From: an uncultured Phocaeicola sp.
GTDB lineage: Bacteria > Bacteroidota > Bacteroidia > Bacteroidales > Bacteroidaceae
DNA length: 64,000 nt
NCBI GenBank assembly: GCA_948566455.1
Contig: CAOYQO010000013.1
Coordinates: forward strand, 1 to 64,000
Direction: 5' to 3'
Position numbers and translations under genes: made by a program
Shown here: piece after piece, positions 25,397 to 32,896 of the stretch
How positions within the stretch are numbered: the first letter of the stretch is position 1
Layout of the letters: each line of letters starts with the position of its first letter
Notes under the pieces: generated by a model
What the model saw: the letters and a program-made list of their open reading frames with translations, nothing else
The model's database searches: none
Told to the model about the DNA's origin: nothing

Positions 25397-26746
25397 ATGG
25401 ATATTGTTTTCCTGATTATCGGACTCATCGTAGGTGCCGGCATAGGTTACTTAATAGCCGGACGAAAAAGTGCTGCCCTATCCGCACAACTGCAAGCCAC
25501 CCGCGAACGCGAGGAGTTACTGAATCGTACGGTAGAAGAACGGATTTCACGTGAAAAAGCCATAACAACCGAACGGCTGGCAGAGCAGGAAAAATCTTTC
25601 AATCTGAGATTGGCAGAACAACAGAAACAATGGGAAGAGCGCCTGAAATTGCAAGTAGAAGAAGCGGAAGCCTTACACAAACGTATGAGCACAGAGTTCG
25701 AAAATCTCTCCAACCGGATTTTCAAGAGTAAGGCAGAGGATTTTACTAAGCTAAATTCAGAACATCTCAACAATTTGCTCCGTCCCTTGGGAGAAAACCT
25801 AAAAGACTTCCGGGAAAAGGTGGAACAAGTGTATGACAAAGAGTCAAAACAACGTTTTTCTTTGGAAGAACGCATCAAGGATCTGGTAGAATTGAATAAT
25901 CGCATCAGTGAGGATGCCAACAACCTGACCCGTGCTTTGAAAGGTGACTCCAAGATACAGGGTAACTGGGGAGAAATGATACTGGAACGCCTGTTGCAAG
26001 CCTCCGGGTTGATAGAAGGTGAACACTACTTCCGTCAGGAATTCCTAAAAAACGAGCAAGGTGAAATGCTGACCAATGAAGAAAGCGGTCAGAAAATGCA
26101 GCCGGATATTATCGTTAGGTATCCGGACGACCGGGAAATGATTATCGACTCTAAAGTGTCGCTAACTGCCTATGCTGCTTATAATTCGGCCGAAAATAAA
26201 GATGAAGAGACACACTGGCTAAAGGCACATCTGCAATCGGTACGAGCTCACGTCGATGAACTCAGTCAGAAGGATTACTCACATTATGACGCTAAAGCAC
26301 CGGACTTTGTAATGATGTTTATTCCCACTGAAGCAGCCTATCTGACAGCCATTAAAGCGGATACTAATCTATGGGAGTATGCTTATAAAAAGAAGGTGGT
26401 ATTAATGAGCCCTACCAATCTGATCAGCGCACTCCGCCTCTCTCTCGACCTCTGGAAACGGGAAAATCAAGTAAAGAACGTGCAGGATATCATCAAAAGA
26501 GGAACGTTGCTTTACGAAAAGATTGCCGGATTTACAGATACTTTCCTGCGTATCGGCGACAGTCTGAACGGGATGCAGAGAGATTATGACAAGGCATACA
26601 ACCAGCTCTCTGATGGCAACGGTAGTGTGGTAAGGCAAGCTGAACTTCTGCGTAACATGAGTCTTACTCCTAAAAAACGGATATCAGCAAGGCTGCTGCC
26701 TCAGGAAGAAGAATCAGAAGAAGAGGAAACCGAACCAATGAAATAG
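25397..26746 (+). CDS. rmuC: DNA recombination protein RmuC
   Basis: 449 residues. An N-terminal membrane or glycine-rich helix (4-22, VFLIIGLIVGAGIGYLIAG) is followed by a long coiled coil (about 25-150), then the RmuC nuclease-like core (about 180-410) with GNWGEMILERLL, QPDIIVRYPD, MIIDSKVSLTAY, FVMMFIPTEAAY and LMSPTNLI. In E. coli RmuC limits inversions between short inverted repeats; the core belongs to the PD-(D/E)XK nuclease group. The acidic C-terminal tail is low-complexity. It is tightly packed between map and xpt. Confidence 0.93.
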   Translation: MDIVFLIIGLIVGAGIGYLIAGRKSAALSAQLQATREREELLNRTVEERISREKAITTERLAEQEKSFNLRLAEQQKQWEERLKLQVEEAEALHKRMSTEFENLSNRIFKSKAEDFTKLNSEHLNNLLRPLGENLKDFREKVEQVYDKESKQRFSLEERIKDLVELNNRISEDANNLTRALKGDSKIQGNWGEMILERLLQASGLIEGEHYFRQEFLKNEQGEMLTNEESGQKMQPDIIVRYPDDREMIIDSKVSLTAYAAYNSAENKDEETHWLKAHLQSVRAHVDELSQKDYSHYDAKAPDFVMMFIPTEAAYLTAIKADTNLWEYAYKKKVVLMSPTNLISALRLSLDLWKRENQVKNVQDIIKRGTLLYEKIAGFTDTFLRIGDSLNGMQRDYDKAYNQLSDGNGSVVRQAELLRNMSLTPKKRISARLLPQEEESEEEETEPMK

Positions 26747-26771
26747 ACATTCAAAATAAGATATATAAAAC

Positions 26772-27338
26772 ATGAAAATACTGAAAGACCGTATCCTGAA
26801 GGATGGGAAATGCTACCCGGGAGGCATACTGAAAGTAGACAATTTCATCAATCACCAAATGGACCCTATTTTGATGAAATCTATCGGTGTGGAGTTTGTC
26901 AGACGCTTTGCCTCTACCCCAATCAACAAAATTATCACAGTAGAGGCCAGTGGCATTGCTCCTGCCATCATGGTAGGTTACCTATTGGAACTACCCGTAG
27001 TTTTCGCCAAAAAGAAAAAGCCCAGTACCATGGAAAATATGTTGGTGACCTCTGTTTATTCTTTCACCAAACAACGCTCGTATGATGTATGTGTCAGTGA
27101 AGATTTTCTTCGTCCGGGCGACCGGGTACTCTTTATAGACGATTTCCTAGCCAATGGAAATGCAGCCAAAGGTATTATGGAGCTTGTGAAACAGGCCGGT
27201 GCCGAACTGGTAGGTATGGGCTTCATTATAGAAAAGGCTTTTCAACATGGAGGAGATGAACTGCGTGAGCAAGGTATACATGTGGAATCCCTGGCGATTA
27301 TTGAAAGTCTGGATAATTGCGAAATAAAGATTAGATAA
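26772..27338 (+). CDS. xpt: Xanthine phosphoribosyltransferase
   Basis: 188-residue purine salvage enzyme converting xanthine and PRPP to XMP. It has the type I PRTase signature VLFIDDFLANGNAA for PRPP, plus VEASGIAPA and a KKKKPSTM flexible loop typical of Xpt. It is last in the map-rmuC-xpt run, 25 bases after rmuC, and has no purine riboswitch of its own. Confidence 0.95.
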   Translation: MKILKDRILKDGKCYPGGILKVDNFINHQMDPILMKSIGVEFVRRFASTPINKIITVEASGIAPAIMVGYLLELPVVFAKKKKPSTMENMLVTSVYSFTKQRSYDVCVSEDFLRPGDRVLFIDDFLANGNAAKGIMELVKQAGAELVGMGFIIEKAFQHGGDELREQGIHVESLAIIESLDNCEIKIR

Positions 27339-27356
27339 AAGTGTTTCATCATCTAT

Positions 27357-27404
27357 TAACTTACAGCCGGCTTGTTGATTCATGAACAAATCGGCTGTAA
27401 ATTA
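27357..27404. terminator. Hairpin between xpt and the M56 peptidase gene
   Basis: Arms ttacagccg (27361-27369) and cggctgtaa (27392-27400), extended by ttaa on each side after one mismatch. An inner cttgtt / aacaa match tightens the loop. Confidence 0.7.
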
Positions 27405-27437
27405 ATAGCTGGGGTATATCTTAAATGCAGTAAAGCA

Positions 27438-29129
27438 TTATTTATCGGATAAAGTTTTCCGAATAACTTCTTTCACATCTTGGACTATTCCCATAGTAAC
27501 ATCTTTATCAAACTTCAGTCCCACTGATAATCCAACGCTATTGGCAATCGTTTTGTAATCCTTTAGCTTTAATTCCAATTCCTGAAGAGAAGGATTCTTT
27601 ATCACTGCGCTTATACCTCCTCTCGGATACAAAGATACTTCTATAGGTAAAAATACATCCGAAGCCGTCTTATATTTAGAACTGTAAACCTTAGGTTCTC
27701 CAAAAGAAACGAATATAGGAAGCAAACTATCCAAACGAGCTTCGGAAACTCCGCCCAATTCTCCGGAAATTTCTCCACGAACTTGCTGATAAGCCTCTTT
27801 TATGGTACGCAGATAAGAAGTGATAGCAGTGGATGATGAACCACGGTCGTACCTTACAAATAAGCCGGGAATCCATTTTTTGTCCGTATTCGCAACTTTC
27901 CGATACTCTTTCCTCAAGAGATCCTTAAGGCGGACTGACAAGGTTTCCACATCATATTCCTTAATCAACTCCTGATTCAGCATCATTTTATTATTCATGT
28001 TCACAAAAAAACTATGAAAAGTTCCCGTCGGGTTTTCAATCTGATACTCCTTCTTTCCACCCACAGCATCTTCTGCCTTACGCTCGAAAAATGCTTCCAA
28101 CTGTTGCAATTCGCTCTCCTGAACCGGATTTTGTTTCACACTCACAGGCGTGTTTATCGCCTGTTCCATCGTTTTCTTCACTTCCGGTCGCGCAAAAGCA
28201 TAAAGCGTCCCAGCAGCTACAGGCACAAAAAGCAATAGCTTCAAACGTGCCCAATTGTTTGTTCTTCTTTTTAACATCATAGTGATACGATTTTTAAGTT
28301 TGCTGTGATTGAATCCGCAAGCCATAGAGTAGAGCCTTGTACCTACGGATTTTTTCACTAACAAAAGTTGATATTCTGTTGCATCGATGCCATTATTAAT
28401 AACGCCATTATCGGCTTCATACTCGTGCACTTCACGAAGTTCACGCATCAGGAGCCATGCGGCAGGATTGAACCAATGGAATATCAGGATACATTCCATC
28501 CAAAGTAAATCCAATGTATGCCTATGTTGCAGGTGCATTTGTTCATGCAACAAGATTTCTCCGGGATTCCGTTCATAATCTTCTTGTGACAGAACAATCA
28601 TATTCCCCCAACTGAAAGAAACGATCTTCTCAGGGCAGATAATCAATTTATATTTCCCATAATTACAGGCGGGGTAACTATGAATGAGCCGGCGCATACG
28701 GACAGTAGAAAACAAAAGAAAGGTAAGTACAACCAAAGCTCCAATAAAATAGCAACCACCTAACAGTAAAGTCACAGGGATAGCATGAATCACATTGGCA
28801 TGATTTTCTTCTGTATCCTCTCCTTTCCCTGTCATAAAAAGGTTTGCTTCTCCTGACAAATGTTTTTCATCAACGCCTCCTTTTCTTTCAATATTCACTT
28901 CTTTTTCAGTCAATAAATGTCTTACGGCAGTTATCGGCAACTGCAAAGTTGTATATTGAGGAACATTTATTTGCAGCAATGGGAGTAATGTACATGCCAC
29001 TGTTCCCATCAACAGTAAATAACGGTTCGTACGAAACAGCGTATCTTTCCTGAAAAATAATCTGAACAGAAAGTACAGGATTGTCAGACATAAGGTAGCC
29101 TCAAATATATAAAACAAGATAGTTCCCAT
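27438..29129 (-). CDS. M56 (BlaR1/MecR1-like) membrane metallopeptidase
   Basis: 563 residues. The N-terminal part has two membrane segments (about 1-25 and 35-53), a long hydrophilic loop, a third segment (120-142), and the zinc site HEQMH at 195-199 with HEYEAD following at 235-240. A further hydrophobic stretch is near 205-225, and another (LKLLLFVPVAAGTLYAFA) leads to a periplasmic tail of about 250 residues. The tail is not a penicillin-binding sensor domain, so the signal is unlikely to be a beta-lactam sensed in the BlaR1 way. The peptidase probably inactivates the BlaI-like repressor encoded just upstream (31 bases). Related pairs are common in Bacteroides, with unknown signals. Confidence 0.88.
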   Translation of the reverse strand: MGTILFYIFEATLCLTILYFLFRLFFRKDTLFRTNRYLLLMGTVACTLLPLLQINVPQYTTLQLPITAVRHLLTEKEVNIERKGGVDEKHLSGEANLFMTGKGEDTEENHANVIHAIPVTLLLGGCYFIGALVVLTFLLFSTVRMRRLIHSYPACNYGKYKLIICPEKIVSFSWGNMIVLSQEDYERNPGEILLHEQMHLQHRHTLDLLWMECILIFHWFNPAAWLLMRELREVHEYEADNGVINNGIDATEYQLLLVKKSVGTRLYSMACGFNHSKLKNRITMMLKRRTNNWARLKLLLFVPVAAGTLYAFARPEVKKTMEQAINTPVSVKQNPVQESELQQLEAFFERKAEDAVGGKKEYQIENPTGTFHSFFVNMNNKMMLNQELIKEYDVETLSVRLKDLLRKEYRKVANTDKKWIPGLFVRYDRGSSSTAITSYLRTIKEAYQQVRGEISGELGGVSEARLDSLLPIFVSFGEPKVYSSKYKTASDVFLPIEVSLYPRGGISAVIKNPSLQELELKLKDYKTIANSVGLSVGLKFDKDVTMGIVQDVKEVIRKTLSDK

Positions 29130-29160
29130 GATATTTTTATTTACTGGGTATGATTCTATT

Positions 29161-29529
29161 TTATCTGCTCGACTTTTTACTTTCTATTTCCGCGATCAAC
29201 GCTTTTAACTCGTCTACCGACATACCTTCTTCTTCAATAAATGCAGATACGACATTGGTATAAGAGTTATTATAGTATTGAGCCACCACATCATTCAGTG
29301 CAGAACGCTTATATTCTTTGTCGGAAACAACCGCATAATACTGATACGTATTACCATAAGCCCTGTATTTCACAAATCCTTTGTCCTCCAGCCCTCTCAC
29401 CAAGGTAGATACGGTATTATAATGTGGTTTAGGCTCCTCATAAAAGGCCAACAATTCACGAACAAACATCGGACCATGTTCCCAGAACATTTGCATGATC
29501 TCTTCTTCTTTGGCAGTTAATCGTTTCAT
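29161..29529 (-). CDS. BlaI/MecI-family transcriptional repressor
   Basis: 122 residues from the ATG at 29529. An upstream in-frame Met at 29586 lies beyond the -7 box and is rejected. A winged helix occupies the N-terminal 80 residues (LTAKEEEIMQMFWEHGPMF, then HYNTVSTLVRGLEDKGFV as recognition helix and wing entry). The C-terminal part (ALNDVVAQYYNNSYTNVVSAF) is the dimer domain that carries the M56 peptidase cleavage region in the family. It very likely represses its own operon through the AACTAAT/ATTAGTT sites at 29572-29646. Confidence 0.92.
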   Translation of the reverse strand: MKRLTAKEEEIMQMFWEHGPMFVRELLAFYEEPKPHYNTVSTLVRGLEDKGFVKYRAYGNTYQYYAVVSDKEYKRSALNDVVAQYYNNSYTNVVSAFIEEEGMSVDELKALIAEIESKKSSR

Positions 29530-29560
29530 AATCTTTTCAAGTTTACTTGGGTGAATGGCA

Positions 29561-29568
29561 CAAAGATA
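29561..29568 (-). promoter_or_regulatory. -7 box of the BlaI/M56 operon
   Basis: TATCTTTG on the minus strand, 31 bases upstream of the ATG at 29529. The -33 region (29588-29591, GTTG) lies inside the first operator palindrome. Confidence 0.75.
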
Positions 29569-29571
29569 GGA

Positions 29572-29646
29572 ATTAGTTTTAAACAAACAACTAATTCTAT
29601 TAGTTATTCAACTAATATAAGAAGTAGTTTAACTAATATTATTAGT
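29572..29646. promoter_or_regulatory. Operator cluster AACTAAT/ATTAGTT for the BlaI-type repressor
   Basis: A perfect palindrome aactaat-tct-attagtt lies at 29589-29605, and a second one, actaat-att-attagt, at 29632-29646. Additional half-sites are at 29572-29578 (attagtt) and 29610-29616 (aactaat). The arrangement covers the promoter from just upstream of the -7 box to about 80 bases upstream. The BlaI family binds short dyads upstream of its own gene, so autoregulation is the natural reading. Confidence 0.75.
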
Positions 29647-29664
29647 AGATAGTCAATACACATT

Positions 29665-29748
29665 ATTATATATGCGGATCAAGAGTTGAATCCTGTTCAT
29701 TATTGCAGGATTATGAACACAATCCCACTCCTGATCCGCATAAATAAT
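29665..29748. repeat. Nested inverted repeat, outer arms 17 bases
   Basis: The outer arms (29665-29681 and 29732-29748, core atgcggatca / tgatccgcat) pair over 17 bases with one mismatch. Inside the 50-base loop are aatcctg (29689-29695) / caggatt (29706-29712), and an alternative pair gttcat (29695-29700) / atgaac (29713-29718). No gene covers it. It could be a structured RNA, a terminator-like element or a small miniature repeat. Confidence 0.7.
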
Positions 29749-29762
29749 ATTAAGTTTCAGAG

Positions 29763-29812
29763 GTTAAGCCGCCGCATCGCCACTTTTATCCCTTTTCGCT
29801 GCGACGGTTAAG
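29763..29812. repeat. Imperfect GC-rich hairpin
   Basis: ggttaagccgccgca pairs imperfectly with tgcgacggttaa across a pyrimidine-rich loop. It is the second of three successive fold-back structures in this intergenic region. Confidence 0.45.
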
Positions 29813-29830
29813 GAAAATTGTAGTAGGTAC

Positions 29831-29926
29831 TTATTCTTTCCACCATGGAGAAAGTTGCTTTCCATCACGGGGAAACTTTCTTTCCACCATGGTGGAAAGA
29901 AAGAAACTCCACGGTGGAAAGAATAA
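29831..29926. repeat. TTTCCACC/GGTGGAAA palindrome cluster
   Basis: A perfect 28-base palindrome spans 29876-29903 (centre ccaccatggtgg, outward ctttcttt / aaagaaag). It is nested in an outer inverted repeat ttattctttccacc (29831-29844) / ggtggaaagaataa (29913-29926). Further relaxed copies are tttccatcac (29860-29869) and gatggaaaa, gttggaagg downstream. No coding frame explains it. Confidence 0.8.
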
Positions 29927-30247
29927 ACGTTCGGATGGAAAAGCCTAACCGTTGGAAGGAAAAAAGCATAGGAATGCCTAAGAAAAGAATTAGCTATTGC
30001 ATTTAGTTCATTACTTATCTCTAATGAGATAATTTATTTAGCTCAACAGCGGATGGAGTGAATTTCACTTTCAATCGATGTTAATTATGAATCAGTTACG
30101 AGCTACGGGCTACAAGTACCTTTCTGAACAGAACGCAGCTACTTTATCACCCTATCACCTTAACACTCTCTTATTCCTTCTGCACCGATCAAATTCAACT
30201 CCTGATTCACATGATATATAGAAAAAGAGAATATGTCATACTCTTAT
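29927..30247. other. Intergenic, no gene seen
   Basis: About 320 bases between the palindrome cluster and the nhaA stop. Apart from two weak GGAAA words at its start (29935-29962), I see no coding frame, promoter box in a useful place, or tRNA. It looks like ordinary spacer. Confidence 0.5.
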
Positions 30248-31567
30248 TTATACTTTCTTTTTCTTCGGCAATACTTGATTCAGCACCACATATCCGAGTA
30301 TTCCGGCAATAATAGTACCACACAATACACCGAATTTAGCCTGATTCAGCAATTCCGGATAAGCACCGGAAAAAGAAAGATTAGCTATAAACAATGACAC
30401 TGTAAACCCAATGCCCCCCAACAGCGAAACTCCTGCAATATTCTTCCAGTTCATACCTTCAGGCATTCGGGTAAGTCCACTTTTGATAGTCAGCCAGGTG
30501 AAAAGGTAAATCCCCAGAAACTTGCCAATAAGAAGCCCCATGCCAACAGCAAGACTCACATTCCCTATAACTTCTCCACTACCGCCAAGAACCACTCCCG
30601 CATTAGCAAAGGCAAATAAAGGAAGAATAACAAAATTCACAACCCCATGCAGATTATCCTCCAAAGATTGTAAAGGGCTTATCACGCGATCCGAAGCTCG
30701 CTCCACTTGCTTCAATGTAGCAATCTGCTCATTCGTCAATACTATATTATCAGACTGCACGATCGGGAAAGAACTGACAATAGCCCGGATACGCCGGATA
30801 TATTTACCTGCATCCAATCGCGGACGGGCAGGTATAACAAATGCAAGTATCACACCGGATATTGTACTGTGAATACCGGATTGCAAGAATAAATACCAGA
30901 TAATAATGCCAAAGAAAAGAAAGAATATCTTCTGCGTCATACCAAACTTGCCCATATAATACAAAAAGATATAAAGGATGGCAGCCACAATCAAATAACC
31001 GTAAGCAACTTCAGAACTATAAAAAATGGCAATCACCAGAATACCACCAATATCATCTACTACAGCAAAGGCAGTCAGGAAAATCTTCAAGCTCAATGGT
31101 ACGCGCTTACCCAACAAACTAAGCACTCCTAAGGAAAAAGCAATATCCGTAGCCATAGGAATAGCCATACCTTGTGTTTCAGGAGTATCAGGAGTTACTA
31201 GAAGAAAATAAGCTACAACCGGAAGTATCATTCCCCCGCATGCTGCAATAAATGGTAGAATAGCCTTTCGAAAAGAAGACAATTCGCCAACCAGTAATTC
31301 ACGTTTTATCTCTAATCCTACAGCCAGAAAGAAAATCGTCATCAAGCAATCATTGATAAACTCAATCATCGTAAGATTATGACCGCCATGCGAAAGCAGG
31401 TTAAAATCGCCTATACGCAAATGCAACTCTTGCGACAGGAAACTCTGATACACAGGAGCTAATGAAGAATTGGCAACAATAGCTGCCAAAATAGCCGTCA
31501 GGAATAATAAAATACTCGCCACTACATTCAGCGCCGAAAAGTTTTTCACAGTACGTAGAATAATCAT
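30248..31567 (-). CDS. nhaA: Na+/H+ antiporter NhaA
   Basis: 439-residue inner-membrane antiporter exporting Na+ in exchange for H+. It has about 12 membrane segments. The ion-binding Asp pair is D171-D172 in FAVVDDIGG, with D141 in ATDIAFSLGVL and the conserved FFLAVGLEIKRE near 80-90. The C-terminal half has GISLLGGIGFT-type VSLLGGIGFTVSLF. It is longer than E. coli NhaA because of a cytoplasmic insert (about 250-305). The second antiporter gene lies 48 bases upstream on the same strand, so the two may be co-transcribed. Confidence 0.95.
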   Translation of the reverse strand: MIILRTVKNFSALNVVASILLFLTAILAAIVANSSLAPVYQSFLSQELHLRIGDFNLLSHGGHNLTMIEFINDCLMTIFFLAVGLEIKRELLVGELSSFRKAILPFIAACGGMILPVVAYFLLVTPDTPETQGMAIPMATDIAFSLGVLSLLGKRVPLSLKIFLTAFAVVDDIGGILVIAIFYSSEVAYGYLIVAAILYIFLYYMGKFGMTQKIFFLFFGIIIWYLFLQSGIHSTISGVILAFVIPARPRLDAGKYIRRIRAIVSSFPIVQSDNIVLTNEQIATLKQVERASDRVISPLQSLEDNLHGVVNFVILPLFAFANAGVVLGGSGEVIGNVSLAVGMGLLIGKFLGIYLFTWLTIKSGLTRMPEGMNWKNIAGVSLLGGIGFTVSLFIANLSFSGAYPELLNQAKFGVLCGTIIAGILGYVVLNQVLPKKKKV

Positions 31568-31615
31568 ATGTTCGATTTAAGTATTACATTTTCAAAGGAA
31601 TGTGCTATTAATGAG

Positions 31616-32791
31616 CTATTCCTGATAGCTCATTAATGCCAGTTTTTTAACCCAAAGCACAAATATACCTGTTAATATTAAATTTAACACAATAGTAAGT
31701 ACAGAAATTACTAATGCCGGCCCCCCCAGATTGTAACCCAACGCAATAAAAATAACTCCTGCCCCTACCTCACCACGCGTAAACATACCTATGGAAAGTG
31801 CCAGACGTTCGCTCAATTTACGGTCGCGATAGAAGAATACCGGAAACAACTTACCGACATTGGAAAGTAACGATACAATAACCACATGTACAATAATCAG
31901 TGCCCAAGGCATCATTTCCTGTGAACCTGTTATAGAGGCTAGCCCCATATCACCAGAGAGACTGATTCCCTGAAGCGGAGGCATACTCATACCTACCAGG
32001 AACATAAAGATAAATGAAATTCCTGTCGAAGCTTTACGTTCCCAAGCCGTATCAATATCCTTATGCTTCATGACCATACCCAGGACGAATGCCGGAAGCA
32101 ACACCTCGATATGAATGCTGGCATCTTCGCCATATAAGTTCTTCGTAATAAGATAAAGCGATTGAGTGGCAGCAAACACCAGAACGGAATAAAACAGAAT
32201 GGCTTTCCAATCCTGCCTCATATTATATTTACTCAGTTTCTTCCAACCGAAAGAAAGCAACAGAAAGACGATAAGGATAATAACCAACAACTGCCAGCGC
32301 GGTCCGATCATCATTATTTGCAAAGGAATCATTAAAAGGATGGTATCCAGATCATCAAAGATAGCCAGCACCTGAATCTTCTTGTAGATCCAACTGGACT
32401 TTAGTCCGATAGCCGCCAACATAGTAAATAATATACCTGCGGAAGTAGGAGCCGCAAAACGGCTCAGCAACAAGTTTTCTTTCCATGCCTCCCAACTATT
32501 CCAGTATTCCGGCGGAAGTAAAACGAAAATATAATAAATAGCAATCAGAAACCAAGGCATGGCTGCTGTAGCCATTGCGACAAAATAATCTTTTGCGTAT
32601 GTTTGCCATCGGGACTTGTCCACTTCGAACTCACGTCCCACATTAATCATAATGAATCCCAGACAAATATACAACAACACATTAGATACGGTTTTCACCG
32701 TACTATAATCACTTCCTGACCATGCAGGCAGATACTGCGCTATAAAGAGACCTACCACCAAGAAGGCCGAAAACGATAGAACTTTTCTCAT
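31616..32791 (-). CDS. CPA-type cation:proton antiporter
   Basis: 391 residues with about 11-12 membrane segments, of the monovalent cation:proton antiporter fold (Na_H_Exchanger). Seen motifs: LLYICLGFIMINVGREF (segment 2), FAAPTSAGILFTMLAA, IFDDLDTILLMIPLQ with the Asp pair expected for electrogenic exchange, and MFTRGEVGAGVIFIALG near the end. It has no RCK/TrkA regulatory domain. Placement next to nhaA suggests sodium or pH homeostasis, though the ion cannot be read from the sequence. Confidence 0.87.
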   Translation of the reverse strand: MRKVLSFSAFLVVGLFIAQYLPAWSGSDYSTVKTVSNVLLYICLGFIMINVGREFEVDKSRWQTYAKDYFVAMATAAMPWFLIAIYYIFVLLPPEYWNSWEAWKENLLLSRFAAPTSAGILFTMLAAIGLKSSWIYKKIQVLAIFDDLDTILLMIPLQIMMIGPRWQLLVIILIVFLLLSFGWKKLSKYNMRQDWKAILFYSVLVFAATQSLYLITKNLYGEDASIHIEVLLPAFVLGMVMKHKDIDTAWERKASTGISFIFMFLVGMSMPPLQGISLSGDMGLASITGSQEMMPWALIIVHVVIVSLLSNVGKLFPVFFYRDRKLSERLALSIGMFTRGEVGAGVIFIALGYNLGGPALVISVLTIVLNLILTGIFVLWVKKLALMSYQE

Positions 32792-32814
32792 TTATTATTA
32801 GTTAGAATTTTCAA

Positions 32815-32861
32815 AACAAAGGGGATTGCCAAGACAGTCCTACAGAAAGAGAACAATCCCC
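32815..32861 (-). terminator. Terminator after lepA
   Basis: Inverted repeat ggggattg (32821-32828) / caatcccc (32854-32861). On the minus strand the right side runs into CCCCTTTGTTTTG. The loop is long (25 bases). Confidence 0.6.
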
Positions 32862-32896
32862 AGACTAATATGAATCTGCTTTTATGATTTTTTATA

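Noticed and set aside
27438..29646. A beta-lactam resistance system (BlaI-BlaR1)
   Set aside because: There is no beta-lactamase gene nearby, and the peptidase lacks a penicillin-binding sensor domain.
29572..29926. CRISPR-like array
   Set aside because: The repeats are palindromic words at irregular spacing, with no equal-length spacers and no cas genes.
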